A stretch of DNA of 36,828 nucleotides from positions 1 through 36,828 of the forward strand of contig CAMAQH010000037.1 of the NCBI GenBank assembly GCA_945860295.1. Reading direction: 5' to 3'. A program made the translations under genes and the position numbers. How positions within the stretch are numbered: position 1 is the first letter of the stretch; every line of letters starts with the position of its first letter. Below the pieces are notes generated by a model that saw nothing but the letters and a program-made list of their open reading frames with translations, had not been told where the DNA came from and made no database searches. Positions 1-9,810 of the stretch are shown piece by piece. Origin of the DNA: Prosthecobacter debontii. GTDB lineage: Bacteria; Verrucomicrobiota; Verrucomicrobiia; Verrucomicrobiales; Verrucomicrobiaceae.

Positions 1-2
1 TG

Positions 3-179
3 GAGCCAGACCGCGCCCGCCAATACAAGGCACGCAGCAGCGCCGAGCGGGTGAACTCCAACCTCAAGGACAACCACGGCGGGCGCACGCTCAGAGTGAG
101 AGGAGCAAGCAAAGTGATGACGCATCTCATGTTTGGTGTCGTGGTGATGCGCGCCGAGGCGCTCATCCGCTTGCTGTGA
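3..179 (+). pseudogene. transposase, C-terminal fragment (DDE type)
   Basis: An open frame enters from the left edge and ends at TGA 177-179, giving 58 residues. It contains an S-A-E-R-V-N-S-N-L-K-D stretch, then a G-G-R-T-x-R-V-R-G motif and a hydrophobic tail with L-M-F-G. This is the pattern of the C-terminal end of DDE transposases of the IS4/IS5/IS1182 type, where the Glu of the 'ER-N-LK' motif would be the last catalytic acid. The rest lies outside the window, so it may be an intact gene cut by the window edge or a remnant. The exact IS family was not determined. Confidence 0.6.
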
Positions 180-397
180 GCCAAGCGGAGTAGGTCAGAG
201 AGAGTCCGCCTCCCAAGGCGCAGAGAGTCCATGGACACAGGTCAGGAAAATGATCACAAAACACGCTCATGAAAGCCAATGACGAGCACTCAGAGCCAAG
301 GGTGATTCGAAGCGATTAAAACTCCGCCATCGTGTAATGAAAAAACTCTCCGCGACTTTGCATCTTGAAGGTTTTGCAAGAGGCTCAGGGTAAATAC
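180..397. other. non-coding stretch next to the transposase; short direct repeat around a hairpin
   Basis: No convincing gene. A 9-bp direct repeat (AGAGAGTCC at 199-207 and 222-230) flanks a small hairpin (GCCT-CCCA-AGGC, 208-219) shortly after the transposase stop. This could be part of an insertion-sequence end, but no matching inverted end can be seen because the other side is outside the window. Confidence 0.35.
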
Positions 398-817
398 TTA
401 CTTCGCCTTTGCTAGCAGCGTGTTCAGGGTCGCGGCAAACTCAGCAGGCGGCACGCCACCAATGAGTTTATCCAAAGCTTTGCCATCACTGTTGAGGAAC
501 TGCACATGCGGGATGCCCTGCACGCCATACTTCTCAGCCGCTTTCGCATTGGCTTCTTCATCGGTATCCAGATAGGCCCAGACGAATTTATCATGTAGAG
601 GCTTCACTTCAGCGCTCGGATAGACATTCTTTTTCATGCTCTGGCACGGCGGGCACCAGACAGCGGAGAAGACGAGTATGATGGGCTTACCTTGCTTCTT
701 TGCGGTCGCAAGTGCGGCATCATAACTCGTGCCGAACTTGGGACTACCTTCAGGGAATTCGCTGGCAAAGGCTGGTAGCATTAAAGCCGCGAGGAGGAGT
801 GTGATGAGTTTTTTCAT
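398..817 (-). CDS. secreted thioredoxin-like protein
   Basis: This 139-residue protein begins with a typical signal peptide (two Lys, then a hydrophobic run to about residue 18). A thioredoxin-like domain of the thioredoxin_7/DUF255 type follows. The redox motif W-C-P-P-C is at residues 54-58, and a G-I-P-H segment further on matches the cis-Pro loop of the fold. It probably acts in the periplasm as a thiol-disulfide oxidoreductase; substrates are unknown. It lies 51 bp upstream of the ABC exporter on the same strand, so the two may be co-transcribed, although nothing shows a functional link. ATG start; no Shine-Dalgarno site seen. Confidence 0.85.
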   Translation of the reverse strand: MKKLITLLLAALMLPAFASEFPEGSPKFGTSYDAALATAKKQGKPIILVFSAVWCPPCQSMKKNVYPSAEVKPLHDKFVWAYLDTDEEANAKAAEKYGVQGIPHVQFLNSDGKALDKLIGGVPPAEFAATLNTLLAKAK

Positions 818-868
818 GTAGCGTGTGGGGTTTGTCAGAGACTTGAATAAGACGCCGGACGTTCGCTT

Positions 869-2647
869 TTATTCCAACTGTAAACGCGCCAACGTGCCAT
901 AGAGGCTGCCACTTTTACTCAGCAACTCCTCATGCGTACCGCGCTCAACGATCGTGCCGCCGGACAAAACAAGGATTTGATCACAGCGCCGCACGGTGGA
1001 AAGCCGGTGCGCGATGATGATCGACGTTCGATTCTCCATGAGCTTATCCAGTGCGTCCTGCACCAGTCGTTCACTCTCCGCATCCAGGCTACTTGTCGCC
1101 TCATCCAGGATCAAAATCGCCGGGTCAGCGAGAATGGCTCGTGCAATGGCGATGCGCTGGCGCTGACCGCCAGAAAGCTGCATGCCGCGCTCGCCTACCA
1201 GTGTCTCATAGCCCTCAGGCATCTTCTCGATAAACAGATGCGCATTCGCTTGTCTTGCTGCCTCGATGATCTCTGCCTCCGTCGCGTCAGGTTTCCCGTA
1301 GGCGATGTTTTCGCGGATGCTGCCGCCAAAAAGCAGCACCTCTTGTGGCACCAGCGCTAGGTTCCTTCGTAGCAGGGGCAGCGGCATATCGCGTGTGGAT
1401 TGAGCATCTATTCGGATCTGTCCCGTTGTAGGTTCATAGAAGCGATATAGAAGTGACACCGCCGTCGTTTTGCCAGAGCCGCTCGGCCCGACTAGAGCGA
1501 TTCGTTGACCCGCTTTAGCTTGCAACGAAAACTCCAGCAGCACCGTCGCCTCAGGCCGTGTAGGGTAGGCAAAGCTGATGCCATCCATCTCGATCTCACC
1601 TTGGAAACGCCGCATCTCCACAGCCTCTGTTTGGGGTTCCATCGGCTCACTGAGGATCTCACGCACATTGTCCGTTGCACCGAGCGTGCGCTGCAATTGA
1701 GTGATCAATTCCGGAAACTGCGCGAAGGAGGCTGCCATCATCGCACTCGCCCCGCCAAACTGCATCAGAGCCGCCGTCTGGATCTCCCCACTCTCCAGCA
1801 TACGCAGTGCAAACCAAGTCACCGCGATCAAAGCCAGACTGAACGAGAAAATGATGAAGGCGATGAAAGCCGCACGCGGAGCCGCAGCCCGTAGTGCCAG
1901 ATTAAGAAAGCCATCCAGCTTTGATTTATAGCGTGCCGACTCATAACCCTCATTGGCAAAGGCCTTCACACTGATGATGCTTTGCAGACTCTCTTCAACG
2001 ATCACCTGTGAGGCTGCCAGATGGTCCTGAGTTTTTCGCACCAACTTGCGAATCTTTGTTCCGAAAAGTGCGATCAATAACAGCGCCACCGGCACAGTCC
2101 CAATCATCACCAAGGCGAGTTTCCCCGAAATCGTGAACAGATACCCCACGCAGCCAAGTAAGATGACGCTGTGACGGATCAGCATGGGGATTGTCGAGAC
2201 CAAAGTATCTCGCATCGACTCCACATCATTCGCTAAACGCGACCCCAATTCACCGACTCGATGCTTGCTTAGAATGGTCATCGGCAGGCGGATGATTTGG
2301 CTATAAACAGAAAGTCGCAGGGCAGCCAGAGCGCGCTCAGCCGCCTTGGCAAAAAGGCTGATGCGAAAGAATGCAACGGTTGATTGAGCCGCCATGAGCG
2401 CGACTAACAGCCAAACAGCATGATTTAACTCAGCCAGCCATTCAGGCCCCTTCACGCCGCTGAGTCCTTTGCCCATTAATGAAGCCAAGAACTGAACAAA
2501 TATCATCGTCAGCACCGCAGTGATGGCCAGTGAGATCAGCGCTGGAATGAAGACAGCGTAGTGTGGTTTTAAATAACGGAGAAAAAAAGCCGCATCGCTC
2601 CATGCAGCGCGATCCCAGATTTTTTTGGTGATGGGAGTTTCAGACAT
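869..2647 (-). CDS. ABC exporter, fused permease and ATPase (MsbA-like)
   Basis: A half-transporter of 592 residues: six predicted membrane segments in roughly the first 320 residues, then an ATPase domain. The domain carries Walker A (G-P-S-G-S-G-K-T-T), the signature L-S-G-G-Q-R-Q-R, Walker B (I-L-I-L-D-E-A-T) and the switch His in I-I-A-H-R-L-S-T. This is the usual type I exporter layout; it would work as a homodimer in the inner membrane, exporting lipid-like or drug-like substrates. The frame opens further upstream with a TTG at 2701, but the ATG at 2647 puts the N-terminus where family members begin, so I chose it. Neither start has a clear ribosome-binding site. The exact substrate cannot be read from sequence. 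Confidence 0.88.
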   Translation of the reverse strand: MSETPITKKIWDRAAWSDAAFFLRYLKPHYAVFIPALISLAITAVLTMIFVQFLASLMGKGLSGVKGPEWLAELNHAVWLLVALMAAQSTVAFFRISLFAKAAERALAALRLSVYSQIIRLPMTILSKHRVGELGSRLANDVESMRDTLVSTIPMLIRHSVILLGCVGYLFTISGKLALVMIGTVPVALLLIALFGTKIRKLVRKTQDHLAASQVIVEESLQSIISVKAFANEGYESARYKSKLDGFLNLALRAAAPRAAFIAFIIFSFSLALIAVTWFALRMLESGEIQTAALMQFGGASAMMAASFAQFPELITQLQRTLGATDNVREILSEPMEPQTEAVEMRRFQGEIEMDGISFAYPTRPEATVLLEFSLQAKAGQRIALVGPSGSGKTTAVSLLYRFYEPTTGQIRIDAQSTRDMPLPLLRRNLALVPQEVLLFGGSIRENIAYGKPDATEAEIIEAARQANAHLFIEKMPEGYETLVGERGMQLSGGQRQRIAIARAILADPAILILDEATSSLDAESERLVQDALDKLMENRTSIIIAHRLSTVRRCDQILVLSGGTIVERGTHEELLSKSGSLYGTLARLQLE

Positions 2648-2754
2648 TCGAAAAAATAGGCGATTTGGAAAGGGACGCCATAAGGGAGTGCGACGCGACA
2701 AGCGTCAACAAGCAACCCCAGGATTTGATGGCGATGCATATTTATCAAAGAACT

Positions 2755-2789
2755 TAAAAATTGCAGGACTTATCGTCCCTCAATTTTTA
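2755..2789 (-). terminator. intrinsic terminator, probably for the malonate operon
   Basis: A stem of about 15 bp with two mismatches (AAAAATTG...CAATTTTT outside, AGGAC/GTCCC inside) closes a TTATC loop. The A/T-rich base supplies the U-tract. It sits about 100 bp past the matB stop and before the ABC exporter, so leftward transcription of matB probably ends here. Confidence 0.6.
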
Positions 2790-2890
2790 GTGATTGAAAC
2801 GAATGGAACATTCGCGATCTCATAGTGAGAATAATGCTTGTTGGTCTTAACGTCACAAGCATTGATCCATGGAATTCTGCTCTTCAGCAA

Positions 2891-4432
2891 TCAGAGGCAG
2901 GCGGTGCGGTACTCCTCACGCAGGAGATTCTTTTGCACTTTACCCATGGTGTTGCGGGGGAGTTCTTTTACGATCACGACTTTCTTGGGCACTTTGAAAT
3001 TGGCGATCTTGGTCTTTAGGTAAGCTTGAATCTGCAAGGCATCGAGTGTGGCTCCCGGCTTAGCGACTACGACGCCGACTCCGGCCTCTCCAAAGTCGGG
3101 ATGAGGCACACCGACGACGGCGCTTTCTTCGACTCCGGGGATGTCGTCGATGAAGCCTTCGATCTCTTTGGGATAGACGTTGAAACCACCGGAGATGATG
3201 AGGTCTTTCCCACGACCGACGATGGAGACGTAGTCGTCGGGCACCTGCAAGCCAGCCGCTTCACCACCGAGGCGCCCCATGTCACCAGTGCGAAACCAGC
3301 CGTCATCAGTGAACTCTTCTTTGGTCTTCTCAGGCATCTCCCAGTAACCTTTAAAAATGCCAGGGCCACACACTTCGATGAGGCCGATTTCGCCGACTTT
3401 ACAAGGCTGGCCATCTTCTCCAGTGATGCGCAGGGCGACACCAGGTAGAGGCTTACCAACCGTGCCGCCGAAGCGCTGACCCTCATGCACATGATAGGGA
3501 TTGGATACCAACATGCCGGTCTCACTCATGCCGTAACGCTCGAGGATGGTGTGCCCGGTGCGGTCTTTAAACTCGGTGAACGTCTCCAGCAGCAGTGGCG
3601 CGGAGCCGGAGACGAAGAGGCGGATGTTCCGGCAGGACTCGCGCGTGAAATCAGCCTCGGTGAGCAGTCGCACATAGAATGTCGGCACGCCCATCATGAC
3701 TGTGGCGCTGGGCAGATGGCTAGCGGCGGCTTTGGCGTCGAATTTAGAAAGCCAGATCATCTTGGCACCCGAGAGTAGGGCACCATTCACTCCGACGAAG
3801 AGGCCATGAATATGGAAGATCGGCAGCATGTGCAGCAACACGTCGTCGCCACGCCAGCCCCAGTATTCACGCAGGGTGAGGGCATTTGAACCGAGATTGC
3901 CATGGCTGAGCATAGCCCCCTTGCTGCGGCCGGTGGTACCTGAGGTATAAAGGATGGAAGCGAGCGCATCGTCAGCCAATTCCACGGTACTGAAGGTGCC
4001 GCGCTGTGAGGCTGCGGCATCCATCAGCGTTCCGGTGCCATCTTCATTCAGTGTCACGACTTGCGCCGCGCCGCTAGCTCTGGCGATGGGGGTAATCCAA
4101 TCGAAACTCTTGATGGGACAGACGACGACTGCGGGCGTGGCATTGCCAAAGAAATACTCCAACTCGGCATCGCGATACGCGGTGTTCAGCGGCAGAAAGA
4201 CAAAACCCGCGCGCAAGGTGGCGAGATAGAGCATGAGGCCCTCAGGAGACTTTTCCACCGGAGCCGCGACTCGTGATCCGAGTGGGATTTCAAGCGAGGC
4301 GAGCCAGTTGGCCATACGAGCACTGCCCTGCTCGATCTCGCTCCAGGTGCGGTCGCAGCCACCGGGGACTTCGAGGCAGATCGTGTTGCGGTCTTGAGGA
4401 AAACCGGATTCGAGGAGGGAGTAGAGGTTCAT
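2891..4432 (-). CDS. matB: malonyl-CoA synthetase (AMP-forming ligase)
   Basis: A 513-residue ANL-superfamily acyl-CoA ligase. Visible motifs: the ATP loop Y-T-S-G-T-T-G-R-S-K-G (162-172), L-P-I-F-H-I-H-G-L-F (203-212), the adenylation core E-R-Y-G-M-S-E-T (298-305) and, near the C-terminus, P-R-N-T-M-G-K with the catalytic Lys. The H-I-H-G-L-F and S-G-S-A-P-L-L segments resemble MatB, which makes malonyl-CoA from malonate, ATP and CoA. Context supports this strongly: its ATG overlaps the stop of madM by 4 bp (ATGA), so it is translationally coupled to a malonate transporter. No malonyl-CoA decarboxylase is in the window, so the product may feed fatty-acid synthesis or a decarboxylase elsewhere. 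Length is normal. Confidence 0.88.
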   Translation of the reverse strand: MNLYSLLESGFPQDRNTICLEVPGGCDRTWSEIEQGSARMANWLASLEIPLGSRVAAPVEKSPEGLMLYLATLRAGFVFLPLNTAYRDAELEYFFGNATPAVVVCPIKSFDWITPIARASGAAQVVTLNEDGTGTLMDAAASQRGTFSTVELADDALASILYTSGTTGRSKGAMLSHGNLGSNALTLREYWGWRGDDVLLHMLPIFHIHGLFVGVNGALLSGAKMIWLSKFDAKAAASHLPSATVMMGVPTFYVRLLTEADFTRESCRNIRLFVSGSAPLLLETFTEFKDRTGHTILERYGMSETGMLVSNPYHVHEGQRFGGTVGKPLPGVALRITGEDGQPCKVGEIGLIEVCGPGIFKGYWEMPEKTKEEFTDDGWFRTGDMGRLGGEAAGLQVPDDYVSIVGRGKDLIISGGFNVYPKEIEGFIDDIPGVEESAVVGVPHPDFGEAGVGVVVAKPGATLDALQIQAYLKTKIANFKVPKKVVIVKELPRNTMGKVQKNLLREEYRTACL

Positions 4433-5199
4433 GGAGAGACAAACATTTTCACGATGAAGAACAAGAGCGACGGCCCGAGCAGACAGCCGAGCCCGGTGTG
4501 AAACGTGGCCACGAGCGCACCATAAGGAACCAGCCTGCGATCTGTGGCAGCGAGTCCTGCGGAGACACCACTCACGGTGCCAGCAAGTCCGCCAAAGACC
4601 ATGGCGGAGCGCGGTGTTTTCAGACGCAGAAACTTGGCAGCTACCGGCGTGGAAACCATGACGAGGATAGCTTTAATCACGCCTGTGGCGATGCTCAACG
4701 CCATGACATCTGAGGTGGCCCCAATCGCGCCGCCTGTCACGGGACCGACGATGTAGGTGATGGCCCCTGCCCCGATGGTGGTCATACTCACGGCATCCCG
4801 ATAACCAAAAGCCCAGGCCACACAAACGCCAACGATGAAGGGCAAGACGGTGCCGAGCAGTAGCGCAATGGCACCGATCCAGCCTGCTCGTTTGGCCTCC
4901 TCAGCGTGAACTTCAAACGCCGTCGCTACGATGGAAAAGTCACGCAGCATATTGCCACCCATGAGACCCACGCCACTGAATAGAGCGAGATCGGCGAGGC
5001 CTTTCGAGCCGCCCGACATCTTCCCGCCGACATAGGCGAGGCCGAGGCCAATGAGGATAGCGATGGCTGAACCCTGCACGCGGCCAAAGGTCAGCTTCCG
5101 CGAGATCACGCCCGATACGAGCATCACCAAACCAACGATAGCGAATGCGGTGACAAGTCCGTTTTCCTTCGCGGCTTTTTCAATAATGGACCACATCAT
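4429..5199 (-). CDS. madM: malonate transporter, MadM subunit
   Basis: A 256-residue, very hydrophobic protein with several membrane helices and glycine-rich segments (G-A-G-A-I-T-Y-I-V-G-P-V-T-G-G-A-I-G), as in the MadM half of the MadLM malonate:sodium symporter. The open frame extends upstream, but that part is a shadow of madL. The start at 5199 has a strong Shine-Dalgarno site (AAGGAGG, 5204-5210) and overlaps the madL stop by 4 bp. A second ATG directly follows the first, so initiation could be one codon later. MadL and MadM together form the carrier in the inner membrane. Confidence 0.9.
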   Translation of the reverse strand: MMWSIIEKAAKENGLVTAFAIVGLVMLVSGVISRKLTFGRVQGSAIAILIGLGLAYVGGKMSGGSKGLADLALFSGVGLMGGNMLRDFSIVATAFEVHAEEAKRAGWIGAIALLLGTVLPFIVGVCVAWAFGYRDAVSMTTIGAGAITYIVGPVTGGAIGATSDVMALSIATGVIKAILVMVSTPVAAKFLRLKTPRSAMVFGGLAGTVSGVSAGLAATDRRLVPYGALVATFHTGLGCLLGPSLLFFIVKMFVSP

Positions 5200-5576
5200 T
5201 TGCCCTCCTTTTGGACATCCGTATCCGGCTCCATTCGATTGATGAACGACACAAACAGGCCACACAGCACCACACTCCCGACCGCTGCGATCAGTGCCGC
5301 CGGACCACCACGCAGCGCTGCGACCATGTTTTGCTGCATTGCCATCGCCACAACAACAGGAATGTAAATCGAACCCCAGTAATGCACACCGCACTCTGAG
5401 GTGGCGCAGAGAAGACCAGCCTTATGCAAATAGATGCGGGCGATGATGAGGAGCAGCATCGCGATGCCGACTCCGCCAACGTTGGTTTCCATTCCAAGTG
5501 CGCGACCAAAAAGATCACCCGTGATGATGCCAATCAAATGGCATACGGCGAGGAGAGCGGTTCCGTAAATAGTCAT
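5196..5576 (-). CDS. madL: malonate transporter, MadL subunit
   Basis: A 126-residue membrane protein with about four hydrophobic segments. Recognisable MadL features include the N-terminal C-H-L-I-G-I-I-T-G-D-L-F-G segment and a central G-V-H-Y-W-G-S-I-Y-I-P region. It is the first gene of a three-gene operon (madL-madM-matB) in which both junctions are 4-bp ATGA overlaps, giving near-equimolar synthesis of the two carrier subunits and the ligase. It would import malonate with sodium in partnership with MadM. Confidence 0.9.
   Translation of the reverse strand: MTIYGTALLAVCHLIGIITGDLFGRALGMETNVGGVGIAMLLLIIARIYLHKAGLLCATSECGVHYWGSIYIPVVVAMAMQQNMVAALRGGPAALIAAVGSVVLCGLFVSFINRMEPDTDVQKEGK
5204..5210 (-). 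promoter_or_regulatory. strong ribosome-binding site of madM
   Basis: AAGGAGG on the minus strand lies 4 bases before the madM ATG at 5199 and inside the last codons of madL. It is one of the few good Shine-Dalgarno sites in the window and it decides the madM start. Confidence 0.75.
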
Positions 5577-5643
5577 GGATTAAAAAAGGACGCGTAGTGT
5601 TTGGCGTTCGCCTTGAAATTGCAATACTCGAATGGCTTCTTGT

Positions 5644-6522
5644 TCAGTGCTTGATGCTGTTTGTTTGGATGAACTCCAAAATCAAGGCACGCGCCCGATC
5701 TCCGTCATCGACTATCTTGCTAGCGATGCTGCCGTGGTTCCTATCCGTCAGCAAATGACCGTCGATGCTCTTGTTTTCGGCCGCCTTCATCAGCGCCACG
5801 AAGTATGCATTCTCCTCCGCGCGTGCGGCCATGTCATGGTCGGCATAGAGAACGAGAAAAGGCTGCGTTTCAGCCCGCGCAAAATGAACCGGAGCAGCCT
5901 CATCAGCCATCACGCTATACTTACCGAGATCACGCTCACTGAGCACCGTGTAGTGCGTCATCACCTGACCGCTGAGCGGGATGAAGCCTGCGACGTCACT
6001 CATCTTCACACCCACATCACTCAAGTAATGGGCATCCATACCGAGCATCAGTGTCAGGTAACCACCTGCGGAGTGACCACCGACAAAGAGCTTCTGTGGA
6101 TCGCCACCATGCTCGGCGATGTGCTCACGAGTCCAACTCACGGCGGCTGCCGCGTCCTGGATGTAGGCCGGAAACTTCACCTTTGGACTGAGCCGATAGT
6201 TCGCCGAAACCACAGCCATTCCAGCCGAGGCAAGGCTGCGCGCGATAGCGGATGTCTTCACGGAATCGCTCTTGATTTGACGGCCATCCTTATCGCCATT
6301 TTTTAGACCACCGCCATGAAACCACACCAGGGTCGCGAAGCTCTTACCGGTCGCGGGCAGATACACATCCAGCTTGCAGCGCTCCTTTTCGTACTTGCTC
6401 AAAGCAGCGCCTTGTTTGTAGGGCAGATCAGTCAGGACACGGACGCCGTTTGGCTCGGACTTTTCCGCGTGGAGTGCGGTAATGGATAAAGCGAAAGCTA
6501 AAATGAAGCGGCAGGAAATCAT
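5644..6522 (-). CDS. secreted alpha/beta-hydrolase (carboxylesterase type)
   Basis: A 292-residue protein with a signal peptide over about residues 1-19. The alpha/beta-hydrolase motifs are the oxyanion H-G-G-G (69-72), the nucleophile elbow G-H-S-A-G-G (Ser151), an acid in Y-A-D-H-D (Asp228 or Asp230) and His263 in R-N-H-G. This is the BD-FAE/esterase type that removes acyl groups from polysaccharides or small esters. It is divergently placed 100 bp from a secreted GH10-like gene, which suggests a role in hemicellulose de-esterification. The frame opens with a TTG at 6561, but the ATG at 6522 directly precedes the signal peptide and is preferred. Confidence 0.82.
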   Translation of the reverse strand: MISCRFILAFALSITALHAEKSEPNGVRVLTDLPYKQGAALSKYEKERCKLDVYLPATGKSFATLVWFHGGGLKNGDKDGRQIKSDSVKTSAIARSLASAGMAVVSANYRLSPKVKFPAYIQDAAAAVSWTREHIAEHGGDPQKLFVGGHSAGGYLTLMLGMDAHYLSDVGVKMSDVAGFIPLSGQVMTHYTVLSERDLGKYSVMADEAAPVHFARAETQPFLVLYADHDMAARAEENAYFVALMKAAENKSIDGHLLTDRNHGSIASKIVDDGDRARALILEFIQTNSIKH

Positions 6523-6622
6523 GGTGTGCAGATTGTAGGGACAGCCCATCCCCTCTGGCAATAACGATTCGACTTCCGGCTACGAAGTTGCGCACAGATA
6601 ACGTGGCATCGAAGATGGCGTG

Positions 6623-8368
6623 ATGAATCGCCTGATCTATTTTCTCCTGTGCATGATGCCCTTTAGCCCACTTCGCGCACTCGATGTGCCGCAAGGTGGC
6701 CAGGAGATCGGTGGGGCTTTGCAGGCTTCTGCGAATGCTGCGGCGGGCACGGTCGAACCGCTCGTGATCGGGAAACGAATTACCATCACACACCCGAATG
6801 AGGCCAAGGCTTACAGCGCCCAATTCACCGCACCATGCACGGGAGCGATTGCAAAAAACGAACCGGTCATGGCCATCATCAAAGCACGAGTCGTGGGCGA
6901 TGCGGTCTTTGGTGAAGTACAGGCAAAATTGCAGCTCAAAGCCGCGCCCTACACCTCCTTTGGACCGACGATTAGCATCGCCATTCATCACGAATGGATG
7001 GAGCAACCTGTAACCTTCGTTGCGGAAGAAACGATCCCTGCGGACAAAATCGCCGTGGTGCTGCTATGCGGTCAAAAGGCGCAGAGCCTGGAAATCGAGA
7101 GCATCCGCGTGCTGAAGTATGATGCGGGCACCAACATTAAATCCTTCCCACGGCCGAAGGGCATCAAACGCAACTACGCAGGCCGTGAGGCTGATGCGCC
7201 ATGGCGTAAAGCAGCGCTGGATCGAATCGAGAAGGAACGTAAAGCCGATCTCTCACTCACAGTCAGTGGAGCGGATGGCAAACCGCTCGCCAACACCGAA
7301 GTAAAACTGACGCTGCGCAAGCATGAGTTTGGCTTTGGCTCGGCCATCAACGCTAAGCGCTTGTCGAGCGAAAGTGCGGATGACAAACGCTATCGCGACA
7401 TCATCGAGCGATTGTTCAGCATCGTGGTTTTTGAAAACGATCTCAAAGACGGCAACTGGTCGCCCGACTTCAAAGAAGAGCGCCGCAGTCAGCGCAATGG
7501 AGAACTGGATCAGGCCTTTGCCTGGCTGGCGGAGAGGCACATTCCGGTGCGTGGGCATTACCTGATGCAGATCGCCACGCCCTACAATTTGCACGACATC
7601 AAAGACAACGCGGTGATCCATGATCGTGTGATCGAAAGCGTCCGTGAACGCATGGCCTTTGTGAAGGATCGCGTGACGGAGTGGGACGTGATCAATCACC
7701 CCATCGCCTGGGGCGGTGCGGACATGTTAAACAAACGGCCTGGGTTGGAGAAGCTAGACCGTGAGGTATTTCAGCTCGCGCGCTCACTTACCAAGCTGCC
7801 GTTCTACATCAACGAGGATCAAATCTTTCGCCAAGGTCCGCAGTGTGACGACACCTTTGAGTACCTCAAAGTCATGAATGCCGATGGCTTCACTGTCGCA
7901 GGCCTCGGCAATCAAGGGCACTTTCATGAGACCTATCTCCCCTCCCCCGAGCACCTGCTGGCGGTGACGGATCGCTTTGCACAAATCGTGCCGCATCAGG
8001 CCATCACCGAGTTCGATGTCGTCACCAATGAAGATGAACAACTGGCCGCCGACTACACGCGCGATGTGCTCATCGCCACCTTCAGTCACCCCGCCTACAA
8101 CTGCTTTTTGATCTGGGGTTTCTGGGAAGGCGCACACTGGAAACCTGAGGCCGCCAGTTGGAACCAAGACTGGACGCCGCGACTGACAGGCAAGGTGCTA
8201 GAAGAATGGATCGGACAAAAGTGGCACACACAGGTCATGCTAAAGACTAATGCAGATGGTAGTGTGAATTGGCGTGGCTTTCCTGGGTGGTATGAGGTGA
8301 GCACGACCTCGCAGACTAAGGCGGTTTCAGTCACTAAAGCGCAGCCAAAGACTGAAGTGAAGCTTTGA
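6623..8368 (+). CDS. secreted GH10-like protein with altered catalytic site
   Basis: A 581-residue secreted protein: signal peptide (1-20), a beta-rich N-terminal region probably binding carbohydrate (about 21-180), a short Ig-like linker, then a glycoside hydrolase family 10 barrel (about 235-545). GH10 landmarks are present: F-G-S-A-I-N (238-243), F-E-N-D-L-K (270-275), V-R-G-H (309-312), W-D-V-I-N (354-358), Y-I-N-E-D (395-399) and the nucleophile Glu463 in I-T-E-F-D. The residue after W-D-V-I-N, normally the acid/base Glu (WDVVNE), is His359 (codon CAC 7697-7699). The enzyme may be inactive, act by another mechanism, or have a different substrate. GTG 6620 is an alternative start one codon upstream. 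Confidence 0.8.
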   Translation: MNRLIYFLLCMMPFSPLRALDVPQGGQEIGGALQASANAAAGTVEPLVIGKRITITHPNEAKAYSAQFTAPCTGAIAKNEPVMAIIKARVVGDAVFGEVQAKLQLKAAPYTSFGPTISIAIHHEWMEQPVTFVAEETIPADKIAVVLLCGQKAQSLEIESIRVLKYDAGTNIKSFPRPKGIKRNYAGREADAPWRKAALDRIEKERKADLSLTVSGADGKPLANTEVKLTLRKHEFGFGSAINAKRLSSESADDKRYRDIIERLFSIVVFENDLKDGNWSPDFKEERRSQRNGELDQAFAWLAERHIPVRGHYLMQIATPYNLHDIKDNAVIHDRVIESVRERMAFVKDRVTEWDVINHPIAWGGADMLNKRPGLEKLDREVFQLARSLTKLPFYINEDQIFRQGPQCDDTFEYLKVMNADGFTVAGLGNQGHFHETYLPSPEHLLAVTDRFAQIVPHQAITEFDVVTNEDEQLAADYTRDVLIATFSHPAYNCFLIWGFWEGAHWKPEAASWNQDWTPRLTGKVLEEWIGQKWHTQVMLKTNADGSVNWRGFPGWYEVSTTSQTKAVSVTKAQPKTEVKL

Positions 8369-8657
8369 GCCAGTGATCCGCCAAATTTCCTTTCTCTGTG
8401 ACAACACGCATGCTCGACCAATCAGATTAGAATGGACTCTTCCTATCATGCCAAAGTTCTGCGTCCAGGTGTCATGCAATCCTTGAAGAACAGAATGGCA
8501 TGGTCTGGTTATATTAAACGGCATCCAGCGCCACAGAGCCAGAAAGACTGCCCTGCTTTCCGTGAATTCAGCGAGATTTTTCCGTGCGTTCCTGAGGCGC
8601 TTGATTATGATCGCGCGGCTTTTCCAGCACTAAATCCAAAGCAAACCAACAACCAAT
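8369..8657 (+). other. intergenic region upstream of the isomerase gene
   Basis: 289 bp without a credible gene. An 83-codon open frame here (8432-8683) has no recognisable domain and overlaps the following start, so it is not called. The region probably holds the promoter of the next gene, but no convincing -35/-10 pair was picked. Confidence 0.4.
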
Positions 8658-9683
<1,026 letters not shown>

Positions 9684-9711
9684 CAGATTACATTCCGCGC
9701 ACTAATCCACA

Positions 9712-9737
9712 CCCCGCTGGGAAACCGGCGGGGTTTT
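9712..9737 (+). terminator. intrinsic terminator of the isomerase gene
   Basis: A G+C-rich 9-bp stem (CCCCGCTGG with CCGGCGGGG, one T-G pair), a GAAA tetraloop and a TTTT tract, 28 bp after the stop. Confidence 0.85.
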
Positions 9738-9810
9738 GATTGCCGACGAAAGTTGATTTGAGTCACGAGATGGACACATTCGCGCCCCGCTCCCGCCCGT
9801 ATCCCAATAG

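Noticed and set aside
5632-6306. 224-codon frame on the plus strand
   Set aside because: It lies opposite the esterase gene, which has a signal peptide and full catalytic motifs; the plus-strand product shows no domain.
6428-7006. 192-codon frame on the minus strand across the esterase/GH10 start region
   Set aside because: It overlaps two well-supported genes and has no recognisable features.
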